This document shows positions 37,809 to 46,871 of a stretch of 64,000 nucleotides of DNA, in pieces. The notes under the pieces are model-generated. The model was not told the DNA's origin. It made no database searches and saw nothing but the letters and a program-made list of their open reading frames with translations. This DNA is from Collinsella sp. (GTDB lineage Bacteria; Actinomycetota; Coriobacteriia; Coriobacteriales; Coriobacteriaceae), in NCBI GenBank assembly GCA_019414445.1, contig DXMA01000001.1:62001-126000 (forward strand). The letters run 5' to 3'. The translations under genes and the position numbers were made by a program. Numbering within the stretch: position 1 is the first letter of the stretch; each line of letters starts with the position of its first letter.

Positions 37809-38810
37809 CTAGTAGTAGGCCCACATGGCTTCGACTTCGTTGAGGACCTCTACGACGCCCCAGCGGCGGGCGCTGCGGCTGGCCGAGTTGGGGTCGTAGA
37901 CGCCAATCTGGTTGGCATCGTCGATGCCGTAGAGCACGATGTAGTGGCCTACGTTGGTAAACGTACCGGGGCGCACTGCGGCGATAACGGGCGCACCCGA
38001 GCGAAGTGCTTGGGTAATCGATTCGCAATCGTTATAGAGCTGTGTTCCGTTGAGCCCCAGCTGCCACGCACCGCCTGTCATAAACGACCACTCGGTGGCA
38101 CCAGTGGGGGCGTAGTTGCCGGCTTCGGCCAGTGCGCATATATCGACCGGCGTCTTATCGGTGTGGCCGGTCTTAAAGATATAGACCATGGTGAGGCAAG
38201 TGGGGCCGCAAGCGTTTTCGCGAATAGTGCCACCGGCATAGGGCAGCTCCGACCATGCGGGGTCAATTTGGTAGATGTGGGGCATGGTGCCGGCCTGCCA
38301 TTGCGAGCGTGGGGTCGAGAACGCAAAGGAGTAACCGGGCGCGACGGGAGCTTTAAGCAGCTTGTCCTCGGCAGTGGGCTCAAGACCGGCTGATCCGTGC
38401 GAGATACAGGATCCCAAAAACACAAAGACGAGGCAGGCGGCAATGGAGCAAAGCGCAAGGCGTAGACGGCGGGCTGGAAGTGCGTGGCTTGTGGTGTGCG
38501 ACGCGGGGCGAGGGGCGGAATTGCCGCGATTGCGTTGAGGTGGCGAAAAGGAGCGCTTAACGTAGTGGTCGGTCGTACGGCAATCGTAGCGGCGCGGCTG
38601 CGATGTGTCGGTCTGGCGTTGGCGTGTGCTCGTGCTCACGCGGTCTGACTGCTGCGCGGTACGGCTTTGTTGCCGAGAAGAAGCCCCGGGCTGCTCTTGG
38701 GGGCGCTGCTGGTTGCCGTTGTCGGAGGTGCTTCTGGGCGTTGGCGTGGTGCGGCCGGCAAGGCGCACGCTTTGTGGCCGTTGGTCGCCGTCATTGTATC
38801 CGTATGCCAT
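37809..38810 (-). CDS. Membrane-anchored C39-like cysteine peptidase domain protein
   Basis: 333 residues. An Arg/Gln/Ser-rich cytoplasmic region (about 1-108) precedes one membrane helix (about residues 111-130, LALCSIAACLVFVFLGSC). The extracytoplasmic C-terminal domain is Peptidase_C39_2-like: YQIDPAWSELPYAGGTIRENACGPTCLTMVY with the Cys nucleophile, GHYIVLYGID with the His, and VYDPN for the third residue. Likely acts on wall or extracellular peptides. ATG at 38810 with AAGGTG upstream; GTG at 38819 is the alternative. Monocistronic. Confidence 0.85.
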   Translation of the reverse strand: MAYGYNDGDQRPQSVRLAGRTTPTPRSTSDNGNQQRPQEQPGASSRQQSRTAQQSDRVSTSTRQRQTDTSQPRRYDCRTTDHYVKRSFSPPQRNRGNSAPRPASHTTSHALPARRLRLALCSIAACLVFVFLGSCISHGSAGLEPTAEDKLLKAPVAPGYSFAFSTPRSQWQAGTMPHIYQIDPAWSELPYAGGTIRENACGPTCLTMVYIFKTGHTDKTPVDICALAEAGNYAPTGATEWSFMTGGAWQLGLNGTQLYNDCESITQALRSGAPVIAAVRPGTFTNVGHYIVLYGIDDANQIGVYDPNSASRSARRWGVVEVLNEVEAMWAYY

Positions 38811-39165
38811 TCGAATCACCTTGCCTCGTGTGTAACTTGTCTATCCTACATAAAAAGATGCACGACACATGGGTATGTGCGCCAAAAGCCTGACAAATGG
38901 TATGAACGTTGCCGCGCCGCGCGCCAAGCGTCACGGCAACAGGTATTCAAAAGCAGACAAGATGAAAGCGTCCAGGACGAATGACGTCTCCCGCCGTTCG
39001 TCCCAAAAACGGTGCCGCTCGTTTTGCAGTTCTGCCTTCGGTCGAGCTGCGAGCGGCGCTGCTGCGCCAAGGCCGTATCTTAAAGCCATGGAATAAAAGC
39101 GCGCGGCAAAACGGACCGCGCAAGGGGTGACGCCAGGGGGCGTCAAAAAGGAAAGGAGGGGAACA
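38811..39165. other. Intergenic region before the permease
   Basis: About 355 bp. Divergent promoter space for the peptidase and the permease. A small hairpin GACGCC-AGGG-GGCGTC at 39129-39144 precedes the AAGGAGGGG ribosome site. No supported gene. Confidence 0.45.
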
Positions 39166-40617
39166 ATGGCGGACAAGAACGCAGAAGTTGCAGTCGAGGA
39201 CAACGGCGGCATGAAGAAAACGCTTTCGCTCTGGAACTTCTTCACCATCGGTTTCGGTGCCATCATCGGTACCGGTTGGGTTCTGCAGGTCGGCGACTGG
39301 ATGGTCGTGGGCGGCGGTCCCGTTCCCGCTATGATCGCATTCCTCTTGGGTGCAATCTTCCTCGTGCCCGTCGGAGCTGTTTTCGGTGAGCTCACGGCTG
39401 CTATCCCCATCTCGGGCGGCATCGTCGAGTATGTCGATCGTAGCTTTGGCCGTACGATGAGCTACATCACCGGCTGGCTCCTGGCCCTGGGCAACGGCAT
39501 CCTGTGCCCGTGGGAGGCCATCGCCATCTCGACCCTCGTGTCCGAGATGTTCGGCAGCCTGCCCGGCCTTGAGTGGCTGCGCGCCGTCAAGCTCTACACC
39601 ATCCTGGGCGCCGACGTTTACCTGTTCCCGACGCTAATCGCGCTCGGCTTTGCAACCTACGTCATCTTCCTCAACTTCCGCGGTGCCAGCTCGGCCGCCA
39701 AGCTGCAGGCCTTCCTGACCAAGGCCCTGCTCTGCGGCATGCTGCTCGCCATGGGCGTCTCGCTGTTCACCGGCTCGCCGGACAACGCCATGCCCGTGTT
39801 CTCCCAGGTCACCGGTGCTGGCGGCGGCAAGCCCGCTACCGAGGGCACCAGCCTGTTCGCAGGCATCGTTTCGGTCCTGGTTCTGACCCCGTTCTTCTAC
39901 GCCGGCTTCGACACCATTCCTCAGCAGGCTGAGGAAGCAGCCGAGGGCCTCAACTGGAACAAGTTCGGTAAGATCATCTCCTTGGCTCTGCTGGCCGCCG
40001 GCGGCTTCTACATGGTCTGCATCTACTCGTTCGGCACCATCCTCGACTGGCATGAGTTTGTTAAGAGCCCGGTTCCCGCGCTTGCCTGCCTCAAGGGCAT
40101 TAACATGCTCCTGTACCTGGCCATGCTCGTCATCGCCACGCTTGGACCCATGGGCCCGATGAACTCCTTCTACGGCGCCACGAGCCGCATCATGCTCGCC
40201 ATGGGCCGCAAGGGTCAGCTGCCCGAGAAGTTCGCCGAGGTCGATCCCAAGTCCGGCGCTCCCAAGCTCGCCTGCGTCGTTCTGGGCGTCATCACCGTCG
40301 TCGGTCCGTTCCTGGGCAAGAACATGCTCATCCCTCTGACCAACGTGTCGGCCCTCGCCTTCATCTTCTCCTGCGGCATGGTCGCCCTCGCTTGCCTGCG
40401 TATGCGCTTCACCGAGCCCGACCTGCCTCGTCCCTACGAGGTGCCCGGCGGCAAGTTTGGCATCGGCCTCGCTATCGCTGCCTGCGCCATCATCATCGGC
40501 CTGCTCGTGATTCCGTTCTCTCCCGCCTCCCTCAACATGGTGGAGTGGAGCATCGTGATCGGCTGGTTGGCTATTGGCCTGGCCCTCATGGCTTTCACCA
40601 ATTCCCGTAAAAAGTAA
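39166..40617 (+). CDS. APC-family amino acid permease
   Basis: 483 residues with about twelve helices. The N-terminus LWNFFTIGFGAIIGTGWVLQVGDWM has the GxGxIIGTG-type substrate-binding turn of the APC family. AAGGAGGGG upstream of the ATG. It is followed after 131 bp by a cytosolic amidohydrolase, suggesting uptake and cleavage of an amino-acid-derived compound. Substrate not deducible. Confidence 0.88.
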   Translation: MADKNAEVAVEDNGGMKKTLSLWNFFTIGFGAIIGTGWVLQVGDWMVVGGGPVPAMIAFLLGAIFLVPVGAVFGELTAAIPISGGIVEYVDRSFGRTMSYITGWLLALGNGILCPWEAIAISTLVSEMFGSLPGLEWLRAVKLYTILGADVYLFPTLIALGFATYVIFLNFRGASSAAKLQAFLTKALLCGMLLAMGVSLFTGSPDNAMPVFSQVTGAGGGKPATEGTSLFAGIVSVLVLTPFFYAGFDTIPQQAEEAAEGLNWNKFGKIISLALLAAGGFYMVCIYSFGTILDWHEFVKSPVPALACLKGINMLLYLAMLVIATLGPMGPMNSFYGATSRIMLAMGRKGQLPEKFAEVDPKSGAPKLACVVLGVITVVGPFLGKNMLIPLTNVSALAFIFSCGMVALACLRMRFTEPDLPRPYEVPGGKFGIGLAIAACAIIIGLLVIPFSPASLNMVEWSIVIGWLAIGLALMAFTNSRKK

Positions 40618-40637
40618 CGCCTGGCCGGGGCGGATCG

Positions 40638-40666
40638 GGTGCGCGGGCCCCTCTCTCCCGCGCACC
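40638..40666. terminator. Hairpin after the permease gene
   Basis: GGTGCGCGGG and CCCGCGCACC form a perfect 10-bp stem around a 9-base loop. No T-run follows, so it may mark mRNA processing or partial termination between permease and amidohydrolase. Confidence 0.5.
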
Positions 40667-40748
40667 GAACCCGGCACCACTTGGGTAGCTTTGTGAGGCC
40701 TTAACCCAACACGGCCTCGCCCACTATATGGATCCATAAGGAGGAACC

Positions 40749-42026
40749 ATGTCCACTAAGTATGCAATCGTTGGCGGTAAGCTCATCGACGGTACCGGTG
40801 CCGAGCCGGTCGAGAATTCCCTCGTTCTCGTCGATGACAACGGCAAGATCGAGTACGCCGGTGCTATGCAGGACCTTCCCGAGGGCGTTGAGGTTATCGA
40901 CGCCGCCGGCAAGACCGTCCTTCCCGGCCTGATCGACACCCACCTGCACTTCTCGGGCAACCTGACCGACGATGACACCGATTGGGTCATGCAGCCGCTC
41001 CTCGAGAAGCAGGCCGTTGCCGTCAAGCAGGCCTACGACTGCCTCACCCACGGCCTCACCACCGTCTGCGAGATCGGCCGCTTTGGTATCCAGATTCGCG
41101 ACTGCATCGACAAGGGCGTCTTTAAGGGCCCGCGCGTTCTGGCCACCGGCCTGGGCTTCTGCCGCGTTGCCGGCCACGGTGACTCGCATCACTGCAGCCA
41201 GCTCGAGAACAAGAACTCCCATCCTTGGGGCGACCAGGTCGACGGTCCTTGGGACCTGCGTAAGGCCGTTCGTCGTCGCCTGCGCGAGAATCCCGATGCC
41301 ATCAAGATCTGGGCTACCGGTGGCGGTATCTGGCGCTGGGACTCCGGTCGTGACCAGCACTATTGCTCCGAGGAGATTCAGGCCGTGGTCGAAGAGGCAA
41401 AGATGGTCGGTATCCCCGTGTGGAGCCACTGCTACAACAACCACGCCGCTGCCTACGATTCCGTTCGCTTTGGCTGCGAGCAGCTGATTCACGGCTTTGA
41501 TATCGATGAGCGTACCATGGACCTCATGGCCGAGCAGGGCACCTTCTTCACTCCGACGATCGCCTTCCTGCCCACCTGGTATGCCACCTATCCGCCCGTC
41601 TACGTCCCCGAGCTGCACGACAAGTACGAGGGCACCCTGGTCGAGAAGGAGCTGCAGCGCAACTACGACTGCCTGCGCGAGGCCAAGAAGCGCGGTGTCG
41701 TCATGACGATCGGCTCCGACTCCTTCTCCTTCGTCACCCCGTACGGCACCTGCTCCATCGAGGAGATGTACGAGTTCGTCGACAAGATCGGCTTCACCCC
41801 GGTCGAGACCATCACCTGCGCTACCCTCAACGGTGCCAAGATGTGCCACATCGAGGACGAGACCGGTTCTATCGAGGCCGGCAAGTGCGCCGACCTGCTG
41901 GTCGTCAACGGTGACGTCGCCGCCGACATCCACGTGCTCAACACCGACAACATGGACGTCATCATGAAGGACGGCTGGATCGTCGAGGCTGGCACCTTTG
42001 GCGAGGCCAACAAATACAGCGCCTAA
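40749..42026 (+). CDS. Metal-dependent amidohydrolase
   Basis: 425 residues of the amidohydrolase superfamily (imidazolonepropionase/Xaa-Pro dipeptidase-like group). Metal ligands: HLHFSG after VLPGLIDTH, carboxylated-Lys candidate in AIKIWATGG, His in WSHCYNN and LIHGFD, and the Asp in IGSDSFSFV. Strong AAGGAGG ribosome site. Probably cleaves a cyclic amide or dipeptide-like compound imported by the adjacent permease (inference). Confidence 0.88.
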   Translation: MSTKYAIVGGKLIDGTGAEPVENSLVLVDDNGKIEYAGAMQDLPEGVEVIDAAGKTVLPGLIDTHLHFSGNLTDDDTDWVMQPLLEKQAVAVKQAYDCLTHGLTTVCEIGRFGIQIRDCIDKGVFKGPRVLATGLGFCRVAGHGDSHHCSQLENKNSHPWGDQVDGPWDLRKAVRRRLRENPDAIKIWATGGGIWRWDSGRDQHYCSEEIQAVVEEAKMVGIPVWSHCYNNHAAAYDSVRFGCEQLIHGFDIDERTMDLMAEQGTFFTPTIAFLPTWYATYPPVYVPELHDKYEGTLVEKELQRNYDCLREAKKRGVVMTIGSDSFSFVTPYGTCSIEEMYEFVDKIGFTPVETITCATLNGAKMCHIEDETGSIEAGKCADLLVVNGDVAADIHVLNTDNMDVIMKDGWIVEAGTFGEANKYSA

Positions 42027-42143
42027 GATACCGTTTGTCGATGGCTGGATGTAAAACACAGTTTTTGATTGCATAATGCAATGGAGAGGGTCGCTTGCGG
42101 CCCTCTTTGTTGCTATGGGTGCTATGGACAAGAGGGGATGACG

Positions 42144-43529
42144 GTGGATTTAAACAGGCTGATTCTGGGCAAGAGCTACAACTCTACCAAGGTCTTTCGT
42201 ACGGCCCAGCACGTGGTTCAGGCCATCCTGCTCGGTATTGTCGTTCCGGCGCTTATCCTGCTGCTTATCTGGGATTTAACCGATAATCCCAATCCCGTTC
42301 CGGGCGTTGTCGTTATTGCCGGCTTGGTCATGCTGTGCTTCTTTTTCTCATATGTCTTTGTGGTCCCCGACGACCTCACATCGAGCGCAACCGACCGTAC
42401 GCTCGCCATCGCATCAAAAATATTCGCCTACACGTCGCGCGGCCTTACGCCCGAAGCGGCCCTGGGTGCCTCTAAAATTATCCTATCCGAGACCATCGCC
42501 TCCGCCATCTGCTTTACCGATGGCAAACAGGTGTTGGCAAGTTGGGGCGAGGACTCGGCAAAGTGCCCTGCCGGCACCCCGGTAGTGCTCAAGACCACAC
42601 TCAACGTGATTGAGACGGGTGAGCAGAGCGTGTTTTCGCGTGACACCTCCAATGAGACGGGTGGCTATTTTCCCCGCCTGCGCGCCGGCATTGTCGCGCC
42701 GCTTACCGTGCGCGGGCATTGTGTGGGCACACTCGAGCTGTATTACCCCCGCCTGAGCAGCATCGATATGCGCCAGACGGCCCTTGCTTCGGGTTTTGCC
42801 GATCTCATTTCCACGCAGCTCGCCAGCTTTGAGCTCGAGCGCCAGGACGAGCTCACAGCTCGCGTTGAGCTACGCGCCCTGCAGTCGCAGGTCGACCCGC
42901 ATTTTCTATTCAATACCATTAGCACGATTGTGTCGCTCGTTCGAACCGAGCCCGACAAGGCGCGATCGCTGCTGATCGACTTTTCCAACTACTATCGTCA
43001 GACGCTTTCTGATTCCGATACGCTCACCACGCTCGAGCACGAGGTGGAACAGGGCACCCGTTATATCAATCTTATGCAGGCCCGGTATGGCGACGGCCGT
43101 CTGCGCGTTTCGGTCGACATCGACTTCGAGGTGCGCGACAGCCTGGTGCCGCCGTTTATCTTGCAGCCGCTGCTCGAAAACTGCATCAAGCATGCGCAGC
43201 GCGAGACCGAGCCGCTTTCTATTCGTGTTAGGGCTTTTGAGACCGATGACGGCTTGGAGATCATCGTCGAAGATGACGGCATCGGTATGAACGAAGAAGT
43301 CTGCGCGCATCTGTTTGAGCAGCATCGCCGAGAGGAGCCCGAGAGCATTACCGCCGACGGCTCCATCAAGCGAGGTTGCGGTCTGGCGCTCTTCAATGTG
43401 CTTCAGCGCATCCATTTCTTTTACGGAGAAGATTCTGGCATGCGCGTGAAGTCCCAGGAGGGCGTGGGGACACAGGTCATCGTTGAGTTGAACGGCGAGC
43501 CGCATGAGCCGGCGCCGCTAACGGTGTAG
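42144..43529 (+). CDS. LytS-type sensor histidine kinase
   Basis: 461 residues from the GTG at 42144, which has AGAGGGG at proper spacing; an ATG at 42138 is immediately adjacent to that site and less likely. Two membrane helices (about 24-45, 55-77), a GAF-like sensor region (about 95-240), then the His_kinase domain with the phosphorylated His in QSQVDPHFLFNTIS and a HATPase (LLENCIKHA, EDDGIGMN, GCGLALFNV). It pairs with the LytTR regulator 38 bp downstream. Its paralog lies at 48056-49399. Confidence 0.9.
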   Translation: MDLNRLILGKSYNSTKVFRTAQHVVQAILLGIVVPALILLLIWDLTDNPNPVPGVVVIAGLVMLCFFFSYVFVVPDDLTSSATDRTLAIASKIFAYTSRGLTPEAALGASKIILSETIASAICFTDGKQVLASWGEDSAKCPAGTPVVLKTTLNVIETGEQSVFSRDTSNETGGYFPRLRAGIVAPLTVRGHCVGTLELYYPRLSSIDMRQTALASGFADLISTQLASFELERQDELTARVELRALQSQVDPHFLFNTISTIVSLVRTEPDKARSLLIDFSNYYRQTLSDSDTLTTLEHEVEQGTRYINLMQARYGDGRLRVSVDIDFEVRDSLVPPFILQPLLENCIKHAQRETEPLSIRVRAFETDDGLEIIVEDDGIGMNEEVCAHLFEQHRREEPESITADGSIKRGCGLALFNVLQRIHFFYGEDSGMRVKSQEGVGTQVIVELNGEPHEPAPLTV

Positions 43530-43567
43530 CACGCGGTTGGATTGAGAGAAAAAGAGGGGAAGCGCAT

Positions 43568-44302
43568 ATGTCCGAAGGCTGGAACATCTTGGTGGTTGAT
43601 GACGAGCCTCCCATTAGGGCTGAGCTACGCTATCTGTTGGAAAAGGATACGCGTGTGGGACAGATTGCCGAAGCGGGCAATGTCACCGAAGCCGTGGAGT
43701 CGATTCTGTCGAACAAGCCCGACGTGCTGTTTTTAGACATTACCATGCCCGGTCGCTCGGGAATTGAGCTTGCCGAGACGCTGCAGAACCTAAAGACGCC
43801 GCCAGTCGTGGTGTTTGTGACGGCATTCGCCGAGTATGCGGCCGATGCCTATAACCTCGATGCTGTCGATTACATCGTCAAGCCGGTCGAGGATGCCCGC
43901 TTGTCAAAGGCGCTCGACAAGATCGAGACTGCCCTGGGCGCTCGCCGTGTCGTCCATGCTCCGCGCCAGCCTTTGCGCCTGACGGTGGATCGCGGGGGCA
44001 AAAAGGTGTTCATTCCCGTGGCGGATGTCTGCTACTTTGAGGCGCGCGCCGATTTTTGCAACGCCGTCTGCGCCGAGGGAACATACCTGATCAATGAGTC
44101 GATTTCCTCGCTCGAGCGGCGCCTGGCCTCCGAGGGCTTTATCCGTGTCCACCGCAGTTATCTGGTCAATTTGGAAGACGTGCATAATGTCGAGATCGGT
44201 TCCACGGGTCTTATGGAGCTCGGGCTCGATCGCGTAACCTCGACGGTGCCTGTGTCCCGTCGTCGCGCAGCCGAGGTCAAGGCGCACTTGGGGCTTGCGT
44301 AG
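43568..44302 (+). CDS. LytTR-family response regulator
   Basis: 244 residues. Receiver domain about 1-125: VVDDEPP, phospho-accepting Asp in VLFLDITMPG, and VDYIVKPVED with the Lys. LytTR DNA-binding domain about 140-240 (PVADVCYFEARADFCNAVC, FIRVHRSYLVNLEDV). Partner of the preceding kinase. Confidence 0.93.
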   Translation: MSEGWNILVVDDEPPIRAELRYLLEKDTRVGQIAEAGNVTEAVESILSNKPDVLFLDITMPGRSGIELAETLQNLKTPPVVVFVTAFAEYAADAYNLDAVDYIVKPVEDARLSKALDKIETALGARRVVHAPRQPLRLTVDRGGKKVFIPVADVCYFEARADFCNAVCAEGTYLINESISSLERRLASEGFIRVHRSYLVNLEDVHNVEIGSTGLMELGLDRVTSTVPVSRRRAAEVKAHLGLA

Positions 44303-44394
44303 GCAGTCTGCATATCATCGTTTACCGCCGCAGGTTTGGCATGACCGTGCGGTGGGCATAATGGGTGACATCGAATGAAATCGAAAGGATCATT

Positions 44395-45339
44395 ATGCCC
44401 GCGCTCATTACGCATCATCTGTTTGGCGAGGAAAGCATCGACCGTCTTCCGCAGGGCGTTATTACGTCCGACGAGGAGCGCATCGCCTTTATCCTGGGAA
44501 ACCAAGGTCCCGACCCGTTTTTCTTCCACATGCTCACGCCGCGCATTTCCGACTGTATGTCGCTTGCTCAGGTCATGCACCGCTCGCGCATGTCGCGCCA
44601 GTTCTCGTGCCTGCGCGACGGCGTGTCGCACCTACAGCCGCGCGATGCCAATCTGGGTCGCGCCTTTGCGCTGGGCTTGCTGTCTCACTATGTACTCGAC
44701 CGTAATGCCCACCCCTTTGTCTACGAGCAGCAGTTTGGCATTGTAGATTCCGATCCCGAGCTCGAGGCTTCGGGCAGCCAAGTTCACGCCGTGCTCGAAA
44801 GCGATCTGGACGTGCTGATGCTACAGCTCAAGCGCGACGGTGCCACGGTCGAGGATTATCCGCCGGCGGGCGAGATCGTCACCACCGACCGCATCAACCG
44901 TGTGGCCGGCGTGCTGATGAGCTACATCGCCGGGCGCGTGTACGGTATCGACATCCCGGCGGGGGAGTACGCCGGCGCCGTCTCGGACATGCAGATGCTC
45001 TATCGCACCATTGAGCCGGCCGGCTCGGTAAAGACGCGCGCGATTGCCCTGCTCGAGGGCTTGGTGCATGACTACTCGCTGCTCGACGGCCTTGCTCATC
45101 GCGTGACGACGGAGCTGCCCGAGCGCACCGGTAACCTGGGCCACCTGACATGGAAGAACCCCTTTACCGATGAGGTCTCGACCGAGAGCTTCCCCGAGGT
45201 CTTTGAGCGCGCGCTGACCGATTACGAGCTCACCGTTGCCCGCTTTATCGAGACCGGTGACATGGATGCCGTGACCGGCCATATCAACTATAGCGGCCGC
45301 GTACTCGACGCCGACGAGGAGTTCGACCGCGAGGAGTAG
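44395..45339 (+). CDS. Zinc-dependent phospholipase C-like protein
   Basis: 314 residues. The N-terminus MPALITHHLFGEES and FILGNQGPDPFFFHM, with LGLLSHYVLDRNAHPFVYEQ further on, supply the His/Asp pattern of the zinc-dependent phospholipase C-like family. No signal peptide, so a cytoplasmic role is likelier than secretion. GAAAGGA upstream of the ATG; monocistronic, downstream of the first regulator. Confidence 0.72.
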   Translation: MPALITHHLFGEESIDRLPQGVITSDEERIAFILGNQGPDPFFFHMLTPRISDCMSLAQVMHRSRMSRQFSCLRDGVSHLQPRDANLGRAFALGLLSHYVLDRNAHPFVYEQQFGIVDSDPELEASGSQVHAVLESDLDVLMLQLKRDGATVEDYPPAGEIVTTDRINRVAGVLMSYIAGRVYGIDIPAGEYAGAVSDMQMLYRTIEPAGSVKTRAIALLEGLVHDYSLLDGLAHRVTTELPERTGNLGHLTWKNPFTDEVSTESFPEVFERALTDYELTVARFIETGDMDAVTGHINYSGRVLDADEEFDREE

Positions 45340-45440
45340 GACCCGTGCGTGCCCCTTTGCCGAATCCTTACCAGCGCTTCTGTGCAATTGGGGTACGATG
45401 AACTAACTGCATATCGGGCGAATACGAAGGGGCCCTGTCC

Positions 45441-46700
45441 ATGAAATACACCAAGCTCGAGCGTAACTGGGTTATGTACGATGTGGGCAATTCGGCCCTC
45501 GTGTTGCTCAATACCTCGGTGGTGCCCATCTACTTTAACGCCATCAATACTGGTGCTTCCTCGGCAGACCTGGTGGTCGCTTGGGGCAACGCTCAGACGA
45601 TCGCCTCGCTGGTCATTGCCATGCTCATGCCCATTCTGGGCGCGCTTGCCGATTACGCCGGCAACAAGATTAAGTTCTTCTTGGGCTTCTTCCTCACGGG
45701 CCTGGTTCTTTGCCTGGCGCAGGCTATCCCAATGTCCGCCATGGCATTTTTGACCGTGTACGTGCTGTGCACCATCGGCCTTAACTCTTCTATGACGTTC
45801 TACGACGCCATGCTACCCGACATTACCACCGACGAGCGCATGGACGCCGTGTCCAGCTCGGGCTATGCCTGGGGCTACATCGGTTCCACCGTGCCGTTCA
45901 TCATCTGCCTGGCGCTTATCATGGGTGGCCCCGCTCTTGGCGTCCCCACCATGCTGGCAACGCGTCTGTCGTTTATCATCACTGGTGCCTGGTGGCTCAT
46001 CTTTACCCTGCCGCTCATTCGCACCTATAAGCAAAAGTACGGTCGCGAGCGCGGTCCCCAGGACACCATCGGCCACATCGTGGGCGGTGTGTTCTCCGAG
46101 GTCGGACACACCATGCGCGAGATCGCCCACAACAAGACCGTACTGGTCTACATGATCGCGTTCTTCTTCTACATCGACGGTGTGCACACGGTCATTTCCA
46201 TGGCAACCAGCTACGGATCGGCTTTGGGCATCGACTCGACCCAACTGGTGCTGGCTCTGCTCGTTACGCAGTTTGTGGCCTTCCCGTCCGCCATCATCTA
46301 CGGCAAGCTCGCCGGCCGCGTGGGCACGCTCAACATGATTCTGGTGGCCGTTGCCGCCTACATGGGCATTGTGCTGTTTGCCGCGTTCTTCCTAAAGACC
46401 GCCTTTGAATTCTGGGTGCTTGCCATTATGGTCGGCCTGTTCCAGGGTGGCGTGCAGGCGCTCAGCCGTAGCTACTTTGGCCGCATTATCCCCAAGGAAA
46501 AGTCCAACGAGTACTACGGCTTCTTTGACATCTTTGGTCGTTATGCAAGCGTTATGGGCACCTTCCTGGTGTCGGTCGTCACCTCGCTGACCGGCAACCC
46601 GTCGCTGGGCGTTCTTTCCATTGGCGTGCTGCTGGTCGTTGGCTTTATGCTGCTGGTCCGCCTGTCCCGCATGACTCGGGCGGCAGAGCATGCCGCATAG
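45441..46700 (+). CDS. MFS transporter, UMF1 (Atg22-like) family
   Basis: 419 residues with about twelve helices. It begins LERNWVMYDVGNSALVLLNTSVVPIYF, characteristic of UMF1/Atg22-like proteins, and has the GGVQALSRSYFGRIIPKEKSNEYYGFFDIFGRY segment. Substrate unknown, perhaps amino acids. GAAGGGG lies upstream. Confidence 0.88.
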   Translation: MKYTKLERNWVMYDVGNSALVLLNTSVVPIYFNAINTGASSADLVVAWGNAQTIASLVIAMLMPILGALADYAGNKIKFFLGFFLTGLVLCLAQAIPMSAMAFLTVYVLCTIGLNSSMTFYDAMLPDITTDERMDAVSSSGYAWGYIGSTVPFIICLALIMGGPALGVPTMLATRLSFIITGAWWLIFTLPLIRTYKQKYGRERGPQDTIGHIVGGVFSEVGHTMREIAHNKTVLVYMIAFFFYIDGVHTVISMATSYGSALGIDSTQLVLALLVTQFVAFPSAIIYGKLAGRVGTLNMILVAVAAYMGIVLFAAFFLKTAFEFWVLAIMVGLFQGGVQALSRSYFGRIIPKEKSNEYYGFFDIFGRYASVMGTFLVSVVTSLTGNPSLGVLSIGVLLVVGFMLLVRLSRMTRAAEHAA

Positions 46701-46816
46701 GAGCGAGCGGCTATTGTGCCTGTCCACGGTACTCTTTTGGGGTTATCCGCAATAAACATTGTGACTTGCGAGCAATGATTTGCCCAAGTGGGTATGATGG
46801 AATCAGCTAGGTCGCG

Positions 46817-46851
46817 GGGCGTCGCCTGTGTTTGGCGGCGTCCCGTTTTTG
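46817..46851 (+). terminator. Attenuator-like hairpin before the glycosyltransferase
   Basis: GGGGCGTCGCC pairs imperfectly with GGCGGCGTCCC, followed by GTTTTTG, then GGGAGGG and the start codon. Same layout as the hairpin at 4929-4954: terminator-like structure inside a short leader. Confidence 0.45.
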
Positions 46852-46871
46852 TGTTGCAGGGAGGGTAAGGC

